From contig BTPG01000001.1 of the NCBI GenBank assembly GCA_036245525.1, positions 183,216,663-183,280,662 of the forward strand: DNA of 64,000 nucleotides. The letters are read 5' to 3'. Under the pieces are notes generated by a model. That model made no database searches, was not told where the DNA came from, and saw only the letters and a program-made list of their open reading frames with translations. Both the position numbers and the translations under genes were made by a program. Shown here one piece after another: positions 54,880 to 64,000 of the stretch (its first letter is position 1; each line of letters starts with the position of its first letter). This DNA comes from Semisulcospira habei (Eukaryota > Mollusca > Gastropoda > Semisulcospiridae).

Positions 54880-55129
54880 TGTAATGTGTTGAGTTTCATA
54901 TTCATGAATACATCTACAACTTCAAGGGAACTAACTCCTCACTAATCGCGGCACTTAGGCGATGCTAGAGTTATTGCTAGGGGCTGGCTACAAAAACATG
55001 GCGATCATCATCAACCGATATTTCTGTATGAATACAAAGTCAGTCTGAACACATCAATCAGTGTTGTTTACTCCTTGTATGCTTGACGTCCACGATTCAC
55101 GCACCACCAACAGTACTCCAAACATTACA
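54880..55129 (+). repeat. 3' LTR of element C
   Basis: Begins TGTAATGTGTTGAG and ends CTCCAAACATTACA, with AGGGT following at 55130-55134. Confidence 0.9.
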
Positions 55130-55130
55130 A

Positions 55131-55140
55131 GGGTCACCAC
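55131..55140 (-). other. Primer binding site of element A, start
   Basis: On the minus strand the 5' LTR end ATTACA is followed by GTGGTGACCC. TGGTGACCC matches the first nine bases complementary to tRNA-Trp. The site is cut after this point by element C, and its other half lies left of 46851. Confidence 0.5.
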
Positions 55141-56410
55141 TGTAATGCACGCAGACTTACACACAGTCGTACGCACAGACTCTCGCACAACAGACGCATA
55201 CACCGCCACTGACTCAGACGGGCGCATTCATGCGGTAAAACTCAACACACGGGTTTCCTTTCTTAAGTAACTTTTATACACAATAGAAAGAACGCTTAGA
55301 AGGTTATCAGACTATATACACTCCACCTTCCCCACTGCATCCAAACATCACATACACACACACACACACAGTATCCTTGCCAGGCTAGGTATCAGTTCTC
55401 ACAGTCTCCAACCTGTTTGATGTTATTGCCTGGTTACGTTGGTCCTTCTCACGTTTAGGCGTGCAAGTCCGTTGTATGCTCTTTCCTGTCGTCCTGTGTC
55501 TTTAACACGGACGTCCTTGTACTCGTATTTAGTGTAGCGCAGTTCTCGCTGTGATCCGGGTATCTTGGTCCCGATCAGACTCTCTGAGTGAAGAGCTGGA
55601 GGGATGACCTCACGTTAGGTCCAACCTGTGACTGACGTCTCGGCGTCCGTCGTTCCACTCTTTACAAGCACTCTAAACACAACAACAAGGATCCAAAACG
55701 TAACGCTTGCTAAACACACAACATATTGGATGACATGAGAAACATTACGTAACCTGGCTGATACAAATAACTCACGTTCATTCACACACACGTGCTTCAT
55801 AACCCGAACCACTTTATAACACCCACATATCTCTGTCACTATCTTGAAACAGACTATAGCCTAACACTCTTGCTATCCACTACTCTATACACTGGAAAAG
55901 ACTATGCTTAACCAACCGCGTACTACCTTCATAGCGACTTAGACATACACATCTCACATTCCTTTAGTCATCCATCTCGGTAAATAGCTGTATACCAAAA
56001 ACACCGGTTACTTCACTGAATTCTAAACCAACATAACTGAACCAAACCGGCCAACACTATACAAGCAAATTACTCTTAGCAACGCGTACTGTCTTTAACT
56101 AAGCAACTATCAATACTACATATATAGAAACATACCTGAATTCTAGGTTTCAGAGTCTTGGAATACGGGCTAGATATCTCAAACACATCTCCTCCGACAA
56201 GAAAGCCCGTACTAACGCATTTACTGCTCTGCAAGACAGCTTCCGCCTATAACTCACTATAACAGTACTCACTAAAACTCCCGTGCTAACCATGATTTCA
56301 CGTGGATCTCGGCCTCACGGACTATCGGCACAAAACAAACCGTTAACAGAAACCGTACCGTATTTAACCTAATGTGTGAGCACTATGCACGAGCATAGAG
56401 CTTCATCACA
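55141..56410 (-). repeat. 5' LTR of element A
   Basis: In plus orientation it starts TGTAATGCACGCAGAC and ends GAGCTTCATCACA. It matches the left LTR except for the TTAA insertion there and small indels. Confidence 0.85.
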
Positions 56411-57328
56411 GACCTTAATGAACTCCGCCACAAGGAGGGTGTAGAAGACATCCAGTTCGGTCAAAACTTGCCCCAGGAAAAACAAGAAGAGCTGAGAGCC
56501 CTAACTGCGGAGTTAAGCATCGGTTTACGCCTGACCCGGGGACAACAGACACCATACAGCATGAAGTTAATCTGACGTCAAACGAGCCGGTTCGCAGCAA
56601 GCCGTATCGTCTACCTTACAACACGAGGGAAGAGCTGAAGAAGGATATCACATGATGCTGGACCTTGGAGTCATCAGGGAGTCTAAGTCACCATAGGCGT
56701 CCCCAGTAGTCATCATGAAGAAACCAGATGGATCCAACCGAGTGTGTGTGGACTACCTTAAACTCAATAAACTGACAGTATAAGTATTCGACCCAGAGCC
56801 CATGCCCACAGCGGAAGAGCTGTTCCAGAATGTCGGTGGAGACCGATTCTTCTCCAAGATTGACCTAAGCAAAAGGTACTGGCAAATCAAGGTTGCAGAG
56901 AAAGATATCTACACCCGACGGTCATTGGGAGTTCCTGAAGATGCCTTTTGGAATGGTGAACAGTGGTGCCACTTTGCAGAGTGGACATGAAAAAGATCCT
57001 AGAAGATATGCAGAATGTGGTCTTTTACTGGGACGACATCTTGATCTCGGAAGATCACCTCAAGGCCCTCCGAGAGCTGTTCCAGCGTCTGTCAGATGCG
57101 AATTTCAACCATCCGACCAAGCAAGTGTATTCTTGGGGCCGACAACGTAGACTTCATCGGACACCGGTTACGCGAAGGCTTGAAAGGGCTACATGACGAC
57201 AACGTGAGAAAGATCAGGGATGCCCCACGACCTACTACCAAGACACAGGTTCGTTCATTCATGGGCCTGGCGAACTACTACCGAGAGTACATTCCTAACT
57301 TCGCAGCTGTCACAGCACCCCTGACTGA
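56411..57328 (+). pseudogene. Element E: Gmr1-like reverse transcriptase, truncated
   Basis: Sequence continues element E after the 20 kb insertion of A. It starts in the linker (NELRHKEGVEDIQFGQ) and passes through frameshifted reverse transcriptase pieces: MPTAEELFQNVGGDRFFSKI at 56802, catalytic YWDDILI near 57030, and FIGHRLREGLKGLHDDNV near 57150. It ends at AAVTAPLTD near 57328, where the related protein of element B continues into RNase H. RNase H and the 3' LTR of E are missing. Confidence 0.8.
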
Positions 57329-57659
57329 CAATGTTATAACAAAGTTCCTTTTTGTTTGTCAGGGTCACCCTGGTCCCTGTTGTTTGTTATTTCGGCGAGA
57401 GGTGAGAGTCATACTCCTCTCTCTGTTGTCTGATTTTTCGGCCACTGGCAGTAAGGTCTAGTCTTTTTGCACCAGGTCGAATGACCAAAGAAAAAGTTGA
57501 AACATCACCCCCATCCCTACAGATAACTGATCCGCCCCTCACAAGAGGTGGTCAAGCCAGCGATTTACAAGAAAGCAGGCTTTCAAGAGGAATCTGAAAA
57601 TTGGGCGCAACAGACTTTACCGCCAGAAGGAATATAAGCTGCAGGAGTAAGACGATTAC

Positions 57660-57714
<55 letters not shown>

Positions 57715-57770
57715 TTTAAAAAAATAAAGACATCAACACCGAAAGAAGGTAACGAATTTTTTTCATTTAA
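57329..57770. other. Non-coding, with an (AAT)n tract
   Basis: (AAT)n lies at about 57659-57711, preceded by GAATATAAGCTGCAGGAGTAAGACG, which could be a SINE or LINE tail. No gene is seen. Confidence 0.5.
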
Positions 57771-57976
57771 CTCATTCTACCCCAACACCGAAATCCCCAA
57801 ATTTTGCCATTGTTCTCTGAAGACTGCATTGCAGTGTAGGACACAGATCGACCATGATAGTTCAAGGGTGATGCCAGAATAGCTTGGCGCCCGTAGGCGC
57901 CAAGCTATTCTTGCATCACCCTTGAACTATCATGGTCGATCCTTATCTTGCTGTGGTGCGTCTGGGGTAGAATGAG
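57771..57976. mobile_element. 206-bp TTAA MITE containing a near-perfect hairpin
   Basis: The ends CTCATTCTACCCCA and TGGGGTAGAATGAG are flanked by TTAA at 57767-57770 and 57977-57980. Inside, 57846-57891 and 57896-57941 form 46-bp inverted arms with one mismatch around the loop CGTA. The piggyBac-type TTAA duplication suggests the mobilising enzyme. Confidence 0.8.
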
Positions 57977-58037
57977 TTAAAAGGCCCAAATCAGTTCCTA
58001 GTCGTATTATTGAGAAGTAAATTGCTCTTCAAACATA

Positions 58038-58038
58038 T

Positions 58039-58131
<93 letters not shown>
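58038..58131. repeat. (CT)n microsatellite
   Basis: A pure CT tract of about 94 bp, followed by TGTGCGTGTGTGTG. Confidence 0.95.
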
Positions 58132-58135
<4 letters not shown>

Positions 58136-58149
58136 GTGTGTGTGTTTTG

Positions 58150-60200
58150 GGGAAGGAGGGAGGGGGATTTGGAGATGGAGAGTGGGAAGGGGTGGGGGTT
58201 GGAGACATATGATTGGTTTTATCAGTTTACTGGTAATATCGTTCATCTGTAAGTAATGGTATGCTGTAAGTCATTATCAATAATCAAGTTTATGGATGAT
58301 GCATAATTCTGTCTTAAATTTGCAGGCGTTTATATACGTTGGGTTGAAGGAGGAATGAGGAGGAGGAAAAAGAATAAGTCATTGGTGATAATTTCTCATT
58401 AATATTCTTGTGCATGCACCGCCAGGTCTACAGTTCCTGGGGTTGTTTACAAAGGGGGTTAATATGGCCTGTGCGTATAATCACTAATTGGCATTGTTGA
58501 TAGATTGGTGGTAATACCTACTGCAAGTTGAGTAACTGAACATTTGACATTTAAAAAAACAACTAGTGTTTCTGTAATTTTTTTAATTCCAAAGTTGGTG
58601 GTTTGTTTGTTTGTGTGTGTGTGCGCGCACGCGCATACGCATGCTATACATCAACCTATTCTTACAGCAACAAGGAAGTGCCTGATTTATTGATATATCT
58701 TGTTTTTCTCTTGCACATATTAATAAACTACTTTTCGTAAAAAAAATCTTTAAATTAAAGATAGCAAAATTCAGAGAAATATATCTTAGAATCAAGCTCG
58801 TGTAAAAAAAAGTAATAATAGTTTTTGTAATTGAAAAAGAATCAGTCCTCTGCAATGCACGCACATAGCACATGTATATGCTGAGTTCCCCTTCAGAAAG
58901 CCTAGCAACACAGCACGAGTAAGCCAAGGGACTGAACCCTTACTCTGACCTCGCTTTTTTCAGTAAGCATTATGAAGTAGTGAGCTGTCTTATAATGTAT
59001 TGTCTTTGCACACACTCCAAATATGGATCCAAGCGAGAGTGAAGTTATGGGCGGTGAGGGGGGGGGGGGGGTCTGGCAAAGAAGTAACAAGATAAAAACA
59101 AGATCGGGTGGAACAAAAACCCACTATGAGAAACTATCCTCGCAGTTGACCTATCTCCTATTGGAAAAGCCTCGCAGATCTGCCAATGTGTCAGTGAGCT
59201 CTATAAAGGGCGTAGTGCATGCACTTCATTGGTTTGTCAAACGTCATGTGTCATTTTTTTATTTTATTTTTTTAACGTTATTTTATATTTTACGTGATAT
59301 GAGTTTCACTTTCGCTTCAAGACTCGAGAAAACGGTGAGAAAACTAACATTTCAAGTTACAATTTAAGTCATGCTATAATTTGTGTGAAATCAGGTTAAC
59401 TTTACCTAGTTACGTGATATACTAAGTACACCTGCATGTTCTTCTGAAAGCGTGTCCATGTGTATGCGTGTCCACGCGCACGAAGTGCGCGCTCGCTCTA
59501 AACATCTCCAAGNNNNNNNNNNCCCCCCCCCCCCTCAACACTCTTGTAATCAATCTTTACATTGTCAATGGTTTTCTTATCTTATTATTGTCTTTTGTCC
59601 CCAGCCGGCTGTTTCGTTTTGCAAATCCAAAGGTTATACAGTATACAAAATGTGACCCTTTCTCACGAAACCAGTCTTAACTCGCAGCGAGCCAATCAGC
59701 ACTACACGCAATAATATGTGGTGGGGGTCAATCTGGGGCATTTTCACTTTTTTGGAGAAATGTATTCTACATACACCAAAGTATCGTATGGTTAAAATCT
59801 TTATCATGAAAAATGCCATTAAATAGGTAAAAAAAATGATTTTAAAAGTCTGCCCTTGGCCCCAATTATGCTGCACACAGAAACTTCACAGGCTGTTTTC
59901 TCAAAATGGCCACCGGAGGCTTTAACAACTTTAAACACTAACAGCTTTTACAATTTTTGCACTACAGCCTACAGTCATATCACAGTAATCAGCAAACACT
60001 GTAGTTTTCATAAATGTATATATGTCAAAACATCCAAAATGCGAGTTCTTAAGACTGATTTTGTGAAAGAGGGTCACAAATGATCCAGGCGTCCATCAGA
60101 TAAAAAAAAAAAAAAAAAAGCAGGCTATACATGCTGAAACCACCCCAATAATAACACTCATGTAATAAATCTGTATGAAATCGAAAATGCCGCGAGTGGC
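58150..60200. other. Non-coding, with an assembly gap
   Basis: No gene is recognised. Ten N bases at 59513-59522 followed by a C-run mark an assembly gap, so spacing here is unreliable. G-runs lie at about 59058-59071 and an A-run at about 60101-60119. Confidence 0.6.
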
Positions 60201-60213
60201 GGGGAACCTCAAT

Positions 60214-60999
60214 TCATTTCTTTTGTAACTTTTTCAGTCTGCTGCGGACGTAATCCTTAATGTTTGTCCAGCGCCTATGTCTAAGTGCAGGCTCCTCTGC
60301 CATTGCGTACTGTATCTCGGCCTTTCCAGGAAGTTTGTTCATGACGAGGTGTGTCTTGAAACGAGTTTGAACAGCTTTCTCTTCAGCTTCCCCCCATGGT
60401 TTCCTTGTAAATCTAGCCGTCTTTCGAACAGGAGCTGACGCAGTACTGTCATCATCAAAACTATCTAGATTGTCATCAGGCTCTGGACGTCTTTTCTCCG
60501 TCATGCTCATCGATTCCTGTGTTGCTGACTTGCTACATTCACAGGTGCTGTTCCCCCCCGAGACCTCTCTGCCAGTTTCTGATGTTATCTCTTCATCATC
60601 GCCCAGCTCAGCTCTAATGCAACTCTCAAAATCTGTCATCCCATTGTTAACCGACAGAAGAATCTTTGCCACTTTTGCCTTTTGAAGGACGTCTTGAGGT
60701 TGGCGGTAGATATGGCGATGTATCCGAATATCATGGCCAAGGAAATCTGCCAGCTGATCCTGGTCTAACTCCGAGATGGCCATTGACTGAGCCAAAGTTG
60801 CAACCTGCTTCCGCAACTGAGTAAATGTGAACATGGCTGGGTATGACACCCCTGCTTCTAGGGCATGGGCCTTCAGAACATCATGGCCTCTGTAAGGCCT
60901 CTGACCAGAAGGTGTGGCAAAGATGTACTGGGAATCAGCAAGAGCTGGCACTGATTGCCTCATTTGAAGGATTCTGTCCACAGTACAGTCTTGAAAGGA
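60214..60999 (-). CDS. Tyrosine-recombinase-like protein, probable terminal exon
   Basis: The minus-strand frame is open from beyond 60999 to TGA at 60216-60214, with no ATG at its start. A good splice acceptor (pyrimidine-rich tract, then CCATCAG) ends at 61000, so it is probably the last exon of a gene lying further right. The first half contains FTQLRKQVATLAQ and FLGHDIRIHRHIYRQ, which resemble the Arg box, LGH box and catalytic Tyr region of tyrosine recombinases. The usual His of the HxxR box is replaced by Thr. An acidic Ser-rich linker follows, then a basic C-terminal domain (KPWGEAEEKAVQTRFKTHL; RRWTNIKDYVRSRLKKLQ). A domesticated Crypton-type or similar host gene is likely. Host function is unknown. 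Confidence 0.6.
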   Translation of the reverse strand, partial: SFQDCTVDRILQMRQSVPALADSQYIFATPSGQRPYRGHDVLKAHALEAGVSYPAMFTFTQLRKQVATLAQSMAISELDQDQLADFLGHDIRIHRHIYRQPQDVLQKAKVAKILLSVNNGMTDFESCIRAELGDDEEITSETGREVSGGNSTCECSKSATQESMSMTEKRRPEPDDNLDSFDDDSTASAPVRKTARFTRKPWGEAEEKAVQTRFKTHLVMNKLPGKAEIQYAMAEEPALRHRRWTNIKDYVRSRLKKLQKK

Positions 61000-61002
61000 C
61001 TG

Positions 61003-64000
61003 ATGGACAAGCAACAGAATAAGAATAACATGCCGGATCGGTCGGGGCCCGGATCACCAACGACCGCGCACCCCATTGGAGGTCTCCAGGGTGGGGGCGA
61101 CAAGTGTGTTACTGGAACCAAACCCACCATCAAGCTGCCCACGCAAGGAATAACTATCGGAACTTGGAATGTTCACACACTCTACCAGTGCGGCAAAGTG
61201 AAGGAACTCACCCACGAGTTGAAGCGCTATCGCTGGGACATTGTAGGACTTGCAGAAATTCGATGGACAGGCTTCGGAGAAACAACAACAGATGAAGGCC
61301 ATAAAATCTGGTTCAGCGGAAAAGAAACCAAGCACGAACATGGCGTAGCTTTTATCGTAAGGAAAGAGGTGGCTGGAACTGTCATCAGCTGCACCCCCGT
61401 GTCAAGCAGACTAATCTCCATCCGCATCTCCGCCCGACCGCACAACATCACTATCATTCAAGTATACGCTCCAACAGCAGATCATGATGAAGAATTAGAA
61501 GAATTTTACGAACAACTGGACAACATCATCAAGAAAACACCTAAGAAAGACATTCTGACTGTCCTCGGTGACTGGAATGCAAAGATCGGCCCTGACGCCT
61601 ACCAACAATGGGCAGGAACAGCTGGCAAGTTTGGCCTGGGAGAAACAAACGACAGAGGCCTGCGACTTTTAGAGTTCGCACAGAGTCACCGTCTCACCGT
61701 TGCTAATACCCTCCATCCACACAAGAAGTCAAGAACAGTGACATGGCAATCGCCAGGAGGCCTGGTCCATAACCAGATTGACTTCATCTTGCTGCCTCGA
61801 CGATTCAAATCCAGTGTTAACAAAGCACAAACGAGGTCCTTTCCTGGCGCTGATATTGGCAGCGACCACAACCTCGTCCTTACTAGCCTCAAGTTGAAGC
61901 TGGCATTGAAACGAGATAGCAAGAGCCCTCGCATCAGATTCGACCTCCAGAAGCTAAAAGACCCGGAAGTAGAAGAGCTCTTCCAAGCCCAGGTGGGAGG
62001 CAGATTTGCAGCCTTGGCTACTTTGGACTGCGACGTAGACACCCTTGCTGGAAATATAAAAGAGGTGTTACTTTCTACAGCAGAAGAAGTGCTGGGGAAG
62101 CAGAGGAAGCGCAAACAGCCCTGGGTCACCGATGACATCCTCGATCTCTGTGATGAGAGGAGAGCCTGGAAGAAAAAGAGAGGCCAAGACCTCACATCAG
62201 CAAACAAGTACAGACTTGTCAACAAGAAGATCAGGAAGAGGATGAAAGAAGCCAAAGAAGATTGGATTGAAGACCAGTGTTGTAGCGTGGAAGAGGGCAT
62301 GGCAAACGGCAACAGCAAGAAGGCTTATGAAACGCTAAGGACCCTCACCAAGACTCAACAGCGAACAGCCACAGTCATCGAAGACAGCAGCGGCCAACTC
62401 CTTACGGAAAACACTGCTGTACTAAACAGATGGACTGAGTACTGCCGAGACTTGTATAACTACAAGGCTGAGCCAGACACCAGCATCCTCCAAAACAACC
62501 AGGCTGGGGCCAGGAAGGCTGAAGACCTGCCAGTGTTAGCTGAAGAGGTGGAAGCAGCCGTACGCGGCCTGAAGGGAGGAAAGTCTCCAGGTGTAGACAA
62601 CATACCTGCTGAACTGTTGAAACATGGAGAAGTAACAACGAAGGTCCTCACTACACTCTGTCAAAAGATCTGGGAGCAAAAGAAATGGCCAGTAGAATGG
62701 ACACAGTCTCTAGTGATCCCGCTCCCCAAGAAAGGAAACCTGAAACAGTGCCAGAACTACAGAACTATCAGTCTGATAAGTCACCCTAGCAAAGTAATGC
62801 TTAGAATCATTCTCAACCGCCTCAAAACTTTCGCCGAGGAACTGCTGGCAGAAGAACAGGCTGGCTTCAGAGTTGGAAGAAGCACTGTAGAGCAGATTTT
62901 CAACTGCCGCGTCCTGATCGAGAAACATCTGCAGCATCAGCGCGAACTCTACCACAACTTCATTGATTTCAGGAAAGCATTTGATCGCGTCTGGCACGAC
63001 GGACTCTGGCAAGTCATGAGATCGTTCAACATAGAAGAGGGACTGATCCAAATGATAGAAGCGCTTTACAAGAACGCCTGCAGCGCGGTTCTACTTAACA
63101 ATCAGTCAGGCGAGTTCTTCAGGACGACGATCGGTGTCCGTCAAGGATGCCTGCTCTCTCCTGTCCTTTTCAACATATTCCTGGAGAAGATCATGCAGGA
63201 AACCCTCCACGACCACCATACTTCAATCTCTATTGGTGGCAGATCCCTGTGCAATCTTCGATTCGCAGACGACATTGACCTCATGGCAGGCAGCAATAGT
63301 GAGCTCCAAAACCTGACAGACAAACTTTCAAGTAGCGCAGGGTCTTATGGCATGGAGATCAGTACGGATAAAAGCAAAGTGATGATCAACACCACAAGCG
63401 ACAGCAGCAGCAACATTCACATGAACGGCCAGAAGCTAGAAGAGGTCAATAGCTTCAAGTACTTGGGAGCCACCCTGTCCAAAGACGGTAGTTGCATAGC
63501 AGAGATCCGTATCAGGATAGGTACAGCAACATCCGCAATGGCCAGGCTGGACAGGATATGGCGAAGTAACTCCATCAGCAGCTTCACCATCAAGTACAGG
63601 CTTTACAAGTCCCTCGTAGTGTCTATTCTACTCTACGGCTGTGAGACTTGGACACTGCTTGCAGACTCAGAAAAGAAAATCCAGGCCTTTGAGAACAAGT
63701 GCCTGAGGAAGTTGCTCCGCATCTCGTACCGCGAGCACAAGACCAACGAATATGTACGGAGCATCGTCACTTCCCTGGTGGGCCCACATGAACCCCTTCT
63801 GGCAACTGTGAAACGGCGCAAGCTTGCTTGGTTTGGCCACGTGACCCGACACAACACCTTGTCCAAGACTATCCTCCAAGGCACTCTCGAAGGAAGTCGT
63901 CGGCGAGGTCGTCAGAGAAAGAGTTGGGTCGCAAACATAAAAGAATGGACCGAACTCGAGATGCCAGACTTGCTTGCCACCGCCCAAAATAGAACTCAGT
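61003..64000 (+). CDS. RTE-like LINE: endonuclease and reverse transcriptase, open to window edge
   Basis: From the ATG at 61003 (or 61030) the frame has no stop for 999 codons and runs off the window. The APE endonuclease shows GTWNVHTLYQCGK, GDWNAKIG (about 189) and SDHNLVL (about 287). Reverse transcriptase motifs are KSPGVDNIPAELL (about 527), LPKKGNLKQCQNYRTISL (about 577), FRKAFDRVWH (about 657), GVRQGCLLSP (about 711) and the catalytic FADD (754-757). The C-terminal part has YGCETWTL and SRRRGRQRKSWV. The style matches the RTE clade and differs from the LINE family at 15.8 and 51.4 kb. All visible motifs are intact, so this copy is young and may encode active enzyme. Its 5' end abuts the recombinase-like exon. 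Confidence 0.85.
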   Translation, partial: MDKQQNKNNMPDRSGPGSPTTAHPIGGLQGGGDKCVTGTKPTIKLPTQGITIGTWNVHTLYQCGKVKELTHELKRYRWDIVGLAEIRWTGFGETTTDEGHKIWFSGKETKHEHGVAFIVRKEVAGTVISCTPVSSRLISIRISARPHNITIIQVYAPTADHDEELEEFYEQLDNIIKKTPKKDILTVLGDWNAKIGPDAYQQWAGTAGKFGLGETNDRGLRLLEFAQSHRLTVANTLHPHKKSRTVTWQSPGGLVHNQIDFILLPRRFKSSVNKAQTRSFPGADIGSDHNLVLTSLKLKLALKRDSKSPRIRFDLQKLKDPEVEELFQAQVGGRFAALATLDCDVDTLAGNIKEVLLSTAEEVLGKQRKRKQPWVTDDILDLCDERRAWKKKRGQDLTSANKYRLVNKKIRKRMKEAKEDWIEDQCCSVEEGMANGNSKKAYETLRTLTKTQQRTATVIEDSSGQLLTENTAVLNRWTEYCRDLYNYKAEPDTSILQNNQAGARKAEDLPVLAEEVEAAVRGLKGGKSPGVDNIPAELLKHGEVTTKVLTTLCQKIWEQKKWPVEWTQSLVIPLPKKGNLKQCQNYRTISLISHPSKVMLRIILNRLKTFAEELLAEEQAGFRVGRSTVEQIFNCRVLIEKHLQHQRELYHNFIDFRKAFDRVWHDGLWQVMRSFNIEEGLIQMIEALYKNACSAVLLNNQSGEFFRTTIGVRQGCLLSPVLFNIFLEKIMQETLHDHHTSISIGGRSLCNLRFADDIDLMAGSNSELQNLTDKLSSSAGSYGMEISTDKSKVMINTTSDSSSNIHMNGQKLEEVNSFKYLGATLSKDGSCIAEIRIRIGTATSAMARLDRIWRSNSISSFTIKYRLYKSLVVSILLYGCETWTLLADSEKKIQAFENKCLRKLLRISYREHKTNEYVRSIVTSLVGPHEPLLATVKRRKLAWFGHVTRHNTLSKTILQGTLEGSRRRGRQRKSWVANIKEWTELEMPDLLATAQNRTQ

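Larger units (their letters stand above)
46851..55129 (+). mobile_element. Element C: Mag-like Gypsy retrotransposon, interrupted by a LINE
   Basis: Short LTRs (46851-47105 and 54880-55129) enclose a plus-strand gag-pol with the usual order protease, reverse transcriptase, RNase H, integrase. AGGGT is duplicated at 46846-46850 and 55130-55134. The insertion point lies just behind the 5' LTR of element A. A LINE sits in its 3' untranslated part (51428-54727). Short LTRs, a His-rich linker and a gag with CxxC zinc motifs fit the Mag group, which is an inference. Without the LINE the element is about 5.0 kb. Confidence 0.85.
36374..56410 (-). mobile_element. Element A: LTR retrotransposon with gag and protease only, carrying nested insertions
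   Basis: Two related LTRs (36374-38666 and 55141-56410) face the same way and are flanked by GACCT. In minus orientation the order is 5' LTR, a primer-binding-site-like TGGTGACCC, gag start (46524), gag body, protease, polypurine tract and 3' LTR. No reverse transcriptase or integrase belonging to this element is found between protease and 3' LTR. Elements B and C and a LINE inside C account for about 14 kb of its length, and a TTAA element for another 1 kb. Without the inserts it would be about 5 kb. It must have moved with enzymes supplied by a related element, or lost pol in an ancestor. Confidence 0.8.

Noticed and set aside
58007..58252. Open frames of about 80 codons across the (CT)n tract on both strands
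   Set aside because: They are products of the dinucleotide repeat (Ser-Leu or Arg-Glu runs) and carry no other signal.
59513..59534. The N-run and poly-C as a biological low-complexity feature
   Set aside because: A run of ten N bases is an assembly gap, and the adjacent homopolymer is probably its cause.

Overview
The window looks like intergenic DNA from an invertebrate animal, probably a marine mollusc. The pointers are Maverick/Polinton remnants, Ty3/Gypsy elements of a Gmr1-like type, RTE-like and I/Nimb-like non-LTR retrotransposons, long (TG)n, (GA)n, (CT)n and (AAT)n tracts, and many short inverted-repeat transposons. The taxon is inferred from this repeat mix and not proven. No complete host gene was recognised. 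One intact-looking host-type exon at 60.2-61.0 kb encodes a tyrosine-recombinase-like domain.

Region 1 (1-23.4 kb) holds two decayed Polinton copies. Copy 1 (1-about 10.65 kb) has leftward genes at 1-2.16 kb and 5.18-5.71 kb. To the right lie a major capsid gene, a packaging ATPase, an unrecognised small gene and the exonuclease half of a family-B DNA polymerase. It is broken by frameshifts, stops and two MITE-type insertions (533-1960, TSD TGTG; 6953-7665, TSD TA). Copy 2 (21.29-23.41 kb) keeps only the integrase end. Between the copies lie non-genic DNA and a 3.2 kb non-LTR retrotransposon (15809-19051) with a 12-bp target duplication.

Region 2 (23.4-33.4 kb) is repeat-rich. Its main feature is a 4.4 kb fold-back structure (29003-33378) with inverted arms of about 0.96 kb, flanked by TTAA and enclosing a dead I/Nimb-like LINE.

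Region 3 (33.5-57.3 kb) is a stack of nested retrotransposons whose order can be read from exact target duplications. A Gmr1-like Gypsy element (E) was split by a gag-protease-only LTR element (A, 36374-56410, TSD GACCT). A then received an integrase-less Gmr1-like element (B, 40384-45946, TSD CCCGG) and a Mag-like Gypsy element (C, 46851-55129, TSD AGGGT). C received a LINE of the same family as that at 15.8 kb (51428-54727, TSD ACCTCTTGTATTA). The left LTR of A also carries a TTAA-flanked long-TIR element.

Region 4 (57.3-64 kb) has a hairpin MITE, simple repeats, an assembly gap (59513-59522), the recombinase-like exon, and an RTE-like LINE whose reading frame is open for about 1000 codons up to the window edge. 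Nothing here looks like a working multi-gene host system. The value lies in the nested history and in several elements with unusual architecture.
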